Shown: positions 22,232 through 32,470 of the stretch, piece after piece
Layout of the letters: each line of letters starts with the position of its first letter
Position numbering within the stretch: the first letter of the stretch is position 1
NCBI GenBank assembly: GCA_019155185.1
Contig: CM032805.1
Coordinates: 2,784,239-2,848,238, forward strand
Direction of reading: 5' to 3'
DNA length: 64,000 bases
Source: Beaufortia kweichowensis
Lineage: Eukaryota > Chordata > Actinopteri > Cypriniformes > Gastromyzontidae
Translations under genes and position numbers: made by a program
Notes under the pieces: model-generated
Seen by the model: only the letters and a program-made list of their open reading frames with translations
Databases searched by the model: none
Told to the model about the DNA's origin: nothing

Positions 22232-23260
22232 GTCTTGTTGAGGCAATCTGTCTGGTTCTCTGCCGCCTTTACACTGCCGGACAGACCATTGCTGGAGCCA
22301 GGGTGAACAGATAGGCTGCCATTCTCCGGGACTACAGGGCGATCAGGGATGTGGTCCTGGACAGCCCTGGACTCATGGCCCGGACAAGATTACAGCTTTT
22401 TGAGCTAAATCAGCAAACGCTTTCTCAATGGTAGGTACAGTAATTAATTCTGCTGAATATCCATTTATAATCCACCCTTCGTGTACTTATTACGCATATG
22501 TACTTATTATTATCTTTTTTTGTACATAGGCACAACGCACGTAAGAGGAGGCAAAAAAGGGAGGTCTTAAAGCAAAGCGTTGAGCTGTTTACCGCTCCCT
22601 TGGTGGCCTCTGAACCCCCCCACCTGTGCTGTTGAAGCATCATGAAACTGTTAAGCATGGGCACCCTGCCTATGAGTTCAGTATACCTCAGGATGCATCG
22701 GGACAGGCAGTACAGCGCAATCGAGGCCAACCCCCTCAAGTGTGCGCTGCGGCCGAAGCCGTTGCAACGGCTGCCGTGCCACAGCGCGAACAAGGGCAGC
22801 CTCCTCCAGCCCAGGCGGGCTCTACAGTCGCCGACGCTGCCCGCCTGCTCCCAGCCGCAGACACTGCAGCTATTGATGTGCCTGCTGCTGCACCCCCTGG
22901 TCCAAAGGTGCCCAGGACCACAGCTTGGGGGCAAAAAAAGGCAGTGGAGGCAGCTGCAGCACAAGGTGTGACCCCCAAAAAGAGACAACAAACTGAACAG
23001 TACATTTGTCAGAAGTGTGGCAAACCCAAAACCAAAGAGTTTGGCCACAGCCAATTTAAAAGGGTCCACTTTTGTGCCACAGCCTCCGGAAAGACTGTGG
23101 AGCAATGGATGGAGGAGATGAGAAGGCGACAAAAATAAAGAAGAAATAATATATACAGATATAAATATATAAAAAATATACATATATACACACACGTATA
23201 TATAAAGACTCATATATTTTGTTTTATAAGTATTTACATTGTATTGTTCTGTATATATTT

Positions 23261-23266
23261 AATAAA
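23261..23266 (+). promoter_or_regulatory. polyadenylation signal after the DUF6729-type gene
   Basis: AATAAA 123 bp beyond the TAA stop, in AT-rich sequence. Confidence 0.45.
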
Positions 23267-24037
23267 TATTGTCCTTTTCCCATTTGTGTGGATATTTCTG
23301 CTTTATTGGCTATTCGTATTTTATGTGCATTATGGAATCCCTACAGTATACCTACAGTTGGTTATCTTATGGCTTTTCAAAAATAACTATTAAATATGTC
23401 ACATCTAAATTTAAGGTCTATTCAAATAGTGTGTGTTTGTAATAACCATAGCCTTTATCACATAAAAGACATTTTAGAACCTATTTAAATGTAGTATAAA
23501 GTACTTATAAAAACTTTACTTACCATTGATTATATGGGGCCAGTTGTTCAAAAAGTTTAATCTGGATCAAAATGATCCGGATTTGGAAATCCCATTTTTT
23601 CCTATTCAGGATCAGTCTTACTTTTATGTTGGTTTTTCAAAGCATCATTGGACTGGATCACCCTGATCCAGATACACAGTTTTCAAGATTACCAAATCCG
23701 GATTACCTGCGCTCTAAATGGGACAACATATCACAACGTGGGCTACCAGCTATGTAAAGAACAGGTAGAAGAGCCAACATGGGGTCACTGTAAGAGTTTT
23801 TTATTTTGAGACAAAACACAAAATTAACATAAACATCCTCTTCCATTCATAATTTCTTTTATGACCCCTCATCTGAGTCACAAAAAATAAAAAACAAATA
23901 TACATTAACAAATACATTGTGGATATTTTGAAAACGTCTTAAAAAATAAAATGGCTAAATGTCCAATAGTTAACAAGATAAATAATGTTCATTTGGGTAT
24001 TTGACAGCCATCTTATATTCAGCCTTTCTCAGAGGAC

Positions 24038-24235
24038 TTGGAGAGAGGCACTGACATGGCAGGTATTGTCCATCGCTACCACCGTTTTGGTGGAAGAGGA
24101 TACTGTCAAAGGGTGTATGTTGAGCGTGCACAACCACTGGAACAATACACTACTGAAGAACTGTATGCTTGCTTTTGCTTTGGGAATGCTGATATTAAGT
24201 ACATTGCAGACCTTGGGCCTATTGCACAAAACTAG
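24038..24235 (+). pseudogene. Harbinger transposase N-terminal exon fragment
   Basis: The 65 aa frame includes MAGIVHRYHRFGGRGYCQRV, PLEQYTTEELYACFCF and ADIKYIADLG. The pattern 'YTTEELY..F.F....I.YI.DLL' is typical of the start of Harbinger/HARBI1-like proteins. It breaks off into unrelated sequence (ATTGCACAAAACTAGGATAA) after 24226. The region 23540-23760 carries GGCCAGTTGTTCAAAAAG and GATCCGG repeats that look like Harbinger-type terminal DNA. Function lost. Confidence 0.5.
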
Positions 24236-25439
24236 GATAAGGGATTAAGCCGAAATATCTTGGTGATCCTGGCTCAATTTATCCGTGATCCGGTTGCACT
24301 AAAGCTGGATAGGGGGCAGTAGGGATGTTATGGTATAAATTACCATAGATATTTATTCTGTGGAGCTAGCCTGCTCCAGACCAGGCTAAATTCCAGGATC
24401 TATTTAATCTCATCCCTTATGTCAGTCAGCAGTCACCACAAACGGAAACCAATAGTTATTCCACTGCCCACTATACATTGTTATCACATATAACTAGACC
24501 CACTGTCAATATTTATATGTTTGTGATCATTAATTTTAATCATTTTGGATAAATGATGATTTTTAGATGATTATTACATAATTTACAGTTTCCCATAGAC
24601 TATAAGGCTATATATAAAATGCTAGAATATTAGGGCCACAGAGGAAAAAAAAGAAAATTCACAGACTTCGAGAATGAAGTCATATTATTGTAACCCGTTG
24701 TTTTGGAGGAGGACAGTTGTTAAAATGACAGCTGTGGGGCATTTCGTGGAATTGTTCTTCAGTATGGTTTCACAAACAAGGACATACTTAATCTTTTGGC
24801 ACATCAGTATCACACTGTCATAAGTATCAGGACTGTAAAAAGAATATGCATCTTTTCCGCAGAAAGAACCAACCTCATAAGTTTATGACTTTTTCCTTCT
24901 TCCTTAGTGTGGCCCTAATACTCTGTCGTATAAAATACACATTCCATATAAATATAAAAACACAAAGTGTAACATTATGTTCCTTTATTGAATAAGGATA
25001 AAACAAAGCAGGTAAACCATCAGCTCCTTTCAAAACTGAAGTCACACAGTGACTCTACAAGATGGAAAGCCAGAATCAAAGCATATTATACAACAAAAGG
25101 ATAAATACACATTCAAAGGTCTGTATATAACACACCCTGCATGTCTGCACACTAAAATAAATGCAGGACAAATCCATACACATCAACTGAACAGACAAAT
25201 AAATGGATGCAGTAGCCTCCCTGCAAGCTTGTATTACACACAGTATACAGCACAAACAGCATAAGAGGCCAAATCAATAAAAAAAAATAAAAAATTGAAC
25301 ACAAAAAAACCCAAATTCCTCAGCCACCGCAGGACATATTTAACCAAAATTGAAAGCACACATACTAACTAAAATAACTCAACACATATTGGTCCCTCAG
25401 CAGTCGACCACTGTCGTCATCAGGGAAGATTGCTGGATT

Positions 25440-26245
25440 GTCCTAGTCCATGGCTGGTGGCACTCTGGGGGCCCTCTCCTTCCTCAGGCAGGCCACATTG
25501 TGGAGGACAGCACAAGCCACAGTAATGTCACATGAAGCGTGCCTTCAGGAGGCCAAAGGTCATTTCAACTCTGGCCCTGGTCCTGGCATGGGCATGGTTG
25601 TAGGCCTGCTGTGCTTCTTGGGGGTCTGTGAAAGGTGTCAGGAGAAAAGGCTGGCAGCCATACCCCCTGTCTCCCAGCAACACACCAGAGAATTCACCTG
25701 TCAACACAAAATCTCATCATTACTACCTCATAAACATAGTGATATTCTTGACACAGCCATGATGTAAAAAGTGGTTATTAATAGGGGTTGTGTGGCTCAC
25801 CTTGTGATAGGTGCTGATAGATTTCAGAGGCCCGAAAGATTCTGGAGTCATGGACTGAGCCAGGCCATTTTGCCACAACATTGCTGATCACACAGTCAGC
25901 ATTGCAGACCATCTGAAATCATAAGATGAGCAATATTAAACCAATCAATGCACATCACTGGCAATGCACAGTGGACAATATCAAAGTTATGTTCACCTGA
26001 ACATTAATGCTGTGAAAGGATTTCCTATTCACAAAATCCGCCTCATGGGCACCTGAGGGGGCTTTTATCCTTATGTGTGTGCAGTCCAGTGCATCAATGA
26101 CATTGGGGTCACACAAAGTAATGAGTATCCTACTATGAGTGTTAACAGTTGTCCTGTAATTTGTAGATCCTCTTACCTGCAATCCTATAGAACTCCTCTT
26201 TGATGTCACAGAGTCAAAGGGAAGGAGATGACGACATCTGCTAAT
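25440..26245 (-). pseudogene. Harbinger (DDE_Tnp_4) transposase catalytic exons
   Basis: Three exon-like blocks on the minus strand have AG/GT borders. The first, ending 25997, carries NVIDALDCTHIRI (first Asp). The second, 25801-25912, carries SNVVAKWPGSVHDSRIF (second Asp). The third starts at 25697 with LLGDRGYGCQPFL and AHARTRARVEMTFGLLKARF (Glu region). After KARF a deletion joins it out of frame to ITVACAVLHNVACLR, so the protein is broken. HARBI1 itself is a domesticated relative, but this copy has the damage expected of a dead element. Confidence 0.8.
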
Positions 26246-26249
26246 GCTT

Positions 26250-26325
26250 TGATAGCCACACACACACACACACCACACACACACACCACACACACACAAC
26301 CACACACACACAACCACACACACGA
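26250..26325. repeat. CA microsatellite
   Basis: Interrupted (CA)n with CCACAC breaks. Confidence 0.9.
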
Positions 26326-26439
26326 AAAGAGACACTTTCTTTATCACACAAGAACATTCAATGGAGTCAGTGAGCAAGCGACTTTGGGTCCTTCGAAGGC
26401 GCTATATAAATTTAAGTGATTATTATTATTAGCTCATCT

Positions 26440-26530
26440 ATTTATTCAATTCAATTTTATTTTATTTATATAGCACTTTTCACAATTGTTTCATTGTTTC
26501 AAAGCAGCTTTACATTAATAAAAGCAGGAG
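26440..26530 (+). repeat. dispersed fish repeat (TATTTATATAGCACTTTT type)
   Basis: It contains TTTATATAGCACTTTTCACA and TTTCAAAGCAGCTTTACA, a motif pair also found at 38806-38875. I recognise this as a widespread teleost repeat. Confidence 0.65.
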
Positions 26531-26824
26531 AACGCACAGAAAAATTGGTGGACAACATAAGAAGCAGAGTACAACGGCTGAGATTAAATCGTACTAGTGA
26601 GCATTGTAATAATGTAAGGCTTTATGTGAATCAGTGAATCTGTGATCGGTGGCGGGTCTATTTGAGTGAGCCGTGAGCGCGCACATATCCAGGATTGGTT
26701 TCACCTGGCTTGATGAATCCGTGTCTGAGTTAGAGTTTATAAAGGTTCTGTATCCTCCAACCAAAGTTAATGGAGACTTAAGTACCTGATGTTCAATACA
26801 AACACAAACTTTACAGACACTTAC

Positions 26825-27828
26825 CTTCTCTGTTCCATCTTCTGCTTCACACATGATCAAAGCATTCGGCTGTTGTTCTGTCACAGAAGATACCTGTAAA
26901 ATATGAACAATATTTGTAAACAGAGATTAATAAGAGGTCATATATACTGTACAATACATTTGTGTGTTTAATTTAAGAAATCATTACAGTTTATAAAGAT
27001 TCTGTATCCTCCAACCAAAGTTAATGGAGACTTAAGTACCCGATGAGCATTGCCAACAGCAAATACCTTGCTTCTCCATGGCCAACCAAAATGCCCATAA
27101 TTATAGGTAATTTCTTCCCCAGGACTTATGTCCTTTATTGCAAACAGGCACAAATGGGGCTTTCCATCGACACTGATGGTTTTCATTTTGCTGTTGGGGT
27201 TCACATGGTCATCATTGACAAGTCTCCCTAAAGAGCCATCTTCTCTGGCAGCATCAACCCTGAAACAGCAAGAAAACAACACTGAAGCCAAGGTGTAATA
27301 TTGACAGAATCAAACAATAGGAAAATTTTACTGAAAAATGGAAGATGGAAAAACAAAGATGGACCCACAAAATGCAAAGTTTTATCACTGGGTGACCTAC
27401 AACTTAAATTTGAAAGACATTGTAAATTAAGTACAGCAATATACATACCACAACTGTTTTCCGTTACAGCGAAATTCAAACATAAATACGTCCAGCGCAC
27501 AGTGGTATACTCTGTGCCTTCTTTCATATTCTTGTTTGGCTATTACTTTACATTTTACATTACTTCCCCTCGATACTCAATGAGAAAATCTCCCTTTTGG
27601 AAGTGGCGACAACTGAATACTCCTCGACCTAACAATCAGCACAACAGTCAGGAAAAAGGTAAAGTTAAAACAATACTTAAGCATAGTTACGCACTTGTGT
27701 TACTCACCTTTGAAAGAATCAATGCATTTAATTTCAAATCTATCCTTATCTTTCATCATAGATGAGAAATATGCAGCTTTATCCTTCGGTTTTAGTTTGG
27801 CCCTCCTGGACCTTGTTGCTGCCATTTC
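26825..27828 (-). CDS. KMT5A-like SET-domain protein-lysine methyltransferase
   Basis: Exons on the minus strand: 5' UTR exon ending 28663, 27708-27828 (ATG at 27825; MAATRSRRAKLKP, MMKDKDRFEIK), 27449-27628 (GRGVFSCRHFQKGDFLIEYR, then YERRHRVYHCALDVFMFEF), 27067-27259 (VDAAREDGSLGRLVNDD, HLCLFAIKDISPGEE, ITYNYG) and 26825-26893 (PNALIMCEAEDGTEK). SET motifs are all present: GRGVF, EYRGE, the substrate and cofactor block with VNDDH where KMT5A has INHS, and EEITYNYG. Splice phases agree throughout if one base is restored in 27449-27628 near 27560. KMT5A itself monomethylates H4K20; the target of this fish paralogue is unknown. Multicopy relatives occur in fish. The 3' end after 26825 is uncertain. 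Confidence 0.75.
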
Positions 27829-28654
27829 CTGCAAAAGCCAGATGATGTTTTTATCACTTTATGATGAATTTATGATGACTATATGATTTTTAGACATCAC
27901 TGACCTAATGAGTTCATACTTTTATTTGTTGTAGAGGGCCTAAATATTAACAATATATGAAATATGCTTATGCTTTTCTCGTTGTCAACTACATTGTTAT
28001 TGTCACTAAAGCAAACATTATGACATAGCTATCAGAATTTTATATACATGAAACTCCTGCAGACACCTACAGTAACACTACTACCTAACAGCAGGAGAGA
28101 TTGATAGAACAACAATGGATTATCAGTACTGTACAATTAACTTTAAGCAGAAATGACCTTCACAAAGAACTGTTAGTAATTAAAGGGATCTGGTCTGCCC
28201 CTTCAGAGAAGTCATTTACAGCTTAACAGCAAAAGCTAAAAAACATCAAGTTCACCACTTCAAAATGACACAACACTGTAGTAGACTTTACTATAGTAAA
28301 CTGTAGCAATATTCATAGATGCATAACAGTGTTTTTAAACCGTATCATAATAATAGAGTTCATGATCATGAGGTATTTAACCATTAGCCATTAACTTTAT
28401 TATTTCTTTTGTTATCATTAACTTTTGTTATTTCTCATCTTTATTTGTCTGACTAGTAACGTTAATTGTTATTTCCTTATAATTTGTGAGGAAAGTTAGG
28501 TGAGCGCTAACAAATGTGAACAAAGCTAGCCGAGTAACTGCTAAGGCTAACTTTCTAACGAATATAATATGAAGTTAAACTTCATATTCAAAAATCAAAA
28601 TCAGTTTTATTATTTTAATTAATATATTGTGATCATTTATTAAGTTGTATCATT

Positions 28655-28730
28655 AGTCTTACCTGAAGTGTCTTCACAGACGCCGATCTCTCAGCAGGTG
28701 CTCATCAGCAGGAAGTGACTCGTTCGGGTG
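28655..28730 (-). promoter_or_regulatory. likely 5' UTR exon and start region of the SET gene
   Basis: The minus strand reads GACACTTCAG followed by a consensus GTAAGAC donor at 28662. No coding start lies here. The upstream side (28730-28760) is G-rich on the plus strand. The first coding exon follows at 27828 after TTTTGCAG. Confidence 0.4.
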
Positions 28731-29177
28731 GGGAAGGGGTCATTAAAAGTCTGCTGTTATCATTTTTATTTTATTTATTTTAGTTTTGTTATTGTTAGTA
28801 TTTTTCACGCAACATTAATTTTAAAACTTTGCACAGAATGTTAATGATTCATTCTGCACATAAGTTCAATCCTTCTGAAAATGATATTACTAATGTTAAT
28901 AAAATATGAAAATGTTATTATAACTATATTGTTCCTCTGTGTTTTTAATTTTATAGTTGTGGGGTGATACACACATTATACACACGATACACACCAGGTC
29001 AGGTAATTGTGAACTATAAGGACTTTTTCAGAAATTTTTTATTACAGCTCCCCCTACACTTAGAAGCACTTCTACATTGTCTGAATTACGAGGACACTGG
29101 CCCTGTCCTCATAATTTAAAATGTCCTCATAGTGTTGCGTGTATTCATATCAAATGTCCTCGTAAATCACAAAAAAC

Positions 29178-29233
29178 AAAACACACACACACACACACAC
29201 ACACACAAATATTAAATCACACTCACTCAAATC

Positions 29234-29274
<41 letters not shown>

Positions 29275-29300
29275 ACTCTCACACGCACGCATGCACGCAC

Positions 29301-29342
<42 letters not shown>

Positions 29343-29345
29343 TAA
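29178..29345. repeat. CA and TC microsatellites
   Basis: (CA)n at about 29180-29207, (TC)n at about 29236-29270 and (CA)n at about 29280-29341. The surrounding 28760-29830 is AT-rich with no recognisable gene. Confidence 0.9.
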
Positions 29346-29829
29346 TAATGTACAATAGTCAATCCACAGGTGCAAGGTTTGTGGGATACAATTATTACTG
29401 TTTTTTCCTGTTGTTCCTGTTCTTTTGTTAAAAAGGAAGGATCTAACTTAAGAAAGTGTTCATGTCCCATAAAGGTGATGCCTGTTTGAATGCCATTTGG
29501 TGGCATAGAAACCATTATACTTGAATTGTTTAATACTTTTTCATGGTCTTCTGCGATGTTTGAGGCACACTGAAACAGCTGTACCTAAATACTTTTCATG
29601 CTTTTATGTTGGCCTAATGTCAGTTACATTTACATTTTAGGCTATGTAGTTTTAATATTTATTTATTTTTTAGATTTTTATTGTTTTAACAACTCGTCTG
29701 TATGTGGACACATTTTGAGTAGAAATGCATATTGCAATTTTTTGTTTTGTTGTTGCAAATAAAACTCATAACTATTGTAGTTTTAACTTATTTTAATATA
29801 TAAATTCAGTTAAATCATCAAACATTTGT

Positions 29830-30001
29830 ATGACTTGACAGTGACTTGCTTGACCCAAGCTACGACTTGACTTGAATTGCTTGACATAAAGCAGTAACTT
29901 GACTTGACTTGCTTGATTCTCTCAAAAATTGACTTGGACTTGCTTGAGACTTGAAGGTTAAGACTTGTGACTTGCAAATGTGTGACTTACTCCCACCTCT
30001 G
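29830..30001. mobile_element. terminal fragment of a hAT-like element
   Basis: Many direct repeats of GACTTG/ACTTGCTTGA end in TTACTCCCACCTCTG, the complement of a CAGAGGTGGGAGTAA-type hAT end. No opposite end was found in the window. 30002-30715 holds nothing recognisable. Confidence 0.6.
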
Positions 30002-30715
30002 TAAGATACATATAGTGAATAATACTGTATAGCCCCTTAATAGTGCACCATCAGTGCTTCACAGACAATACCTGCACAAGACACAGCTACCACATTTATT
30101 TCCACATATTTACTCTGAACTTTGAAGAAGAGACAAGCTCTCAATCTAGAAGATTGTTGTCTATTGTGAAATTGAATCATTTCTAAACATACACACACAT
30201 GATCTGATATAAGAATGATGTCAACAGAGCAGCTGGCACAGGAAACAAGATGCTTTGATAGAAGAAAATAATGAATCCTACAATATGTCTTATGTGGGGC
30301 AAAATTAAATGGATAGATGCAGGCCTGGTTATTATGTCACAGAATTGACATATTAGAACACATACAAGCAGGTGTCATCTCATGTATTTATGTTTATTAA
30401 TCAGTTGATTCTCAGTTGACCCGATTCTTAACCTCACGCATCACATTAATGAAATACACCAACTCCCTTAATCGTGGACTTTTGGATTTGCAGATCGTTT
30501 ACAAGTACTAACACATACTTACGCACCAAAGGAAAAATAAAATCAGAAAAGGTGCTCTTTACCTGTAAATATTACAAATAAGAGCATGTTTACAACATTT
30601 GTCTGTGTTTACTGTTATAAGGGATTTTCAGGAAACGTGTCAAAACTTTTAGGATTTTAGAATAGGATTATTAAACAGAATGTCTGAATGATTGTTTTAA
30701 TACAGTGTTATCAGT

Positions 30716-32470
30716 GTGAGGTGTTATTGTGTCATCAGTCTGTGTTGATTGTGTGTCTGTGATGTCACTATGATGTCATCTTCATATTCACCATCGGCTG
30801 ATACTGATAATCACACAGACATCTATCTCCTGTAAGGACTGAAAATAAAACACAAAACAGTCACATAACAGAACATTATTATTATCAGATCAAGATAGAT
30901 ATCTGCACAGGTGAACACTTTTCAATTCTGGTAAATCTCAATCATCAGTCATGTAATCTAGTTTATTATCCTGTGGGTGAACTGTAAAGTGTTTGCTGTC
31001 AAACAGAGTGTGACATCACAGGTGTGTGTTTACAGTCATTTAACAACTGCTTTAAACACGCGTGTGCAATATATATCGTTTGCCATATTATCAATATTGT
31101 TGTTTTAAAGCAAAATCATATTATGCAGTATATCAAAATAGTCACTTGCTTCAAATACTGCACGTGTGCATTCTAAGCGTGATGTAGAAGCACATTGGAT
31201 TGTGCTGTAAGTTATTTAACAGCTTATAAATGTTAATATCATTTAAGCCAGAGATGGCGCTCTCTCTGTCTCAGTGCAGACGGAGCTCAAGCGCACGCGC
31301 CCGCACACACAATGCCGGATAGCCACATGTTACTCGAGGAGTTATTTAGTGTTTTCCTGACAAATACAGTCATTTCAGAAGAATAAATCCTAATCGAAGC
31401 CGCAATTTACAGCTTCGACGTGGGAATGAGCTTTATGTAGAATGAGAGAGAAGCATTGAACGAGCGGTCAACTTAAAACAGTAGCAACAAAAGAGCAACA
31501 CAACTAACTTAAAAATCATCAAAATCACCTAAAACACAATAATCCCACCCAGAATTTACAGCTAAAAACCTGAAGAGTTGAAGTTAAAGAAAGATCTTTC
31601 AGTGAGTTAACTATTATAAACATGACGCCCACTTACACATAGATTCATTAAACAGTCATAAAAACATATTTTAGCCAATATTTCACACCTCTAAACACGA
31701 CTTCTGTCTTCTGAAGTCACTTTTGTAAGTCATGTTTTACTCCAAATAATACATTTTAATTCCAAATATGTTCATCTGTCTGAGGTTCATATCAGAAGTT
31801 GATCATAAGCTTCAGATCTAACAGTTTAAAAATAACAAATGGCTTCAGTAGGTTGTAATATAGACGCGAGTTAATTGTTAATATTTATTTGAATGATCTC
31901 TTGAATAAGTGGGTCTTGTGCTTCTCTCACAAAATGTAATTTTTATTTATTTCTAATAAGCTTTTATAGTTAAACTGTTTTTTCAATATTTAAATGAGCT
32001 TTACTCACCACACTGACTCCAGTTTATAATGTGGATCATCTTTTAGATCAGAGATCAGTTTCACTCCTGAATCTCCAAGATTATTACCAGACAGATAAAG
32101 ATGTTTCAGGTGTGAGTTTGGGTTTGATCTCAGAGCTGAAGTCAAAGCAACACAACCTTTATTTGTGATTTTACACAATCTCAACCTGTAGAGAACAATA
32201 ACACACACTTTACTCTCTCAGTTTGTCACACAAAACACAGTGTTTGATGTCCCAAACTACATAGAAATATTAAAAGTCAGATATTATAACTCTTAATGCA
32301 TCTAATTACTCTCTAATATAAACTGTTTTATCAGTTTGATTGTGATTAATAAATGATATTTATTTATAAAACTCTATAATTAACTCTGATGTACATTTTT
32401 GTGTTTAAGATGACAGTGTTTAAAGATCAATTGTAGTGATTTTATATAAACATTATTATTGTGTGTGTCA
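30716..32470 (-). repeat. 3' part of NLR duplication unit, copy 1
   Basis: About 90 per cent identical by eye to 40262-42060, including the segment GTGATGTCACTATGATGTCA and the block around 31060-31300. Copy 1 lacks a 27 bp stretch present near 40556-40583. A candidate last NLR exon may start at about 30840 (TTTTCAG|TCCTTACAGG) and end in TAG near 30770. Confidence 0.75.

Larger units (their letters stand above)
19015..23138 (+). pseudogene. DUF6729-type transposase-like gene, decayed
   Basis: Likely exons: about 19015-19135, 19217-19423 (LPEGWKQTLPKEQHLW, LHLWWSPP, FFNSKLFLW), 19491-20075 continued at 21121-21232 after a hAT insertion, 21358-21663, 21824-22088, about 22232-22430 and 22530-23138. 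The core has an RNase-H-like look: ALFVDRDCC, RLDVWHFMRR, IIEWD, IKCIQDP. The last exon ends with a Cys/His ribbon CQKCGKPKTKEFGHS..HFC. The segment that normally joins LFLW to ITKKLAG is missing. Single-base losses shift the frame near 20033, 21150, 21973 and in C7 near 22614-22620, and TAG replaces an expected Trp codon at 22312. I recall this layout from multicopy fish proteins labelled DUF6729; the function is unknown. Confidence 0.7.

Noticed and set aside
22425..23213. 262 aa minus-strand frame with a hydrophobic start
   Set aside because: It is the antisense of the last DUF6729-type exon; the plus strand carries the conserved Cys/His ribbon and the natural stop.
26228..26419. Thr-His-rich frame
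   Set aside because: Translation of a CA microsatellite.
29077..29358. His-Thr and Ser-Leu repeat frame
   Set aside because: Translation of CA and TC microsatellites.
30716..30840. Terminal coding exon of the NLR gene
   Set aside because: An acceptor-like TTTTCAG exists near 30840, but the short frame has no family signature, so it is only mentioned with the duplication unit.
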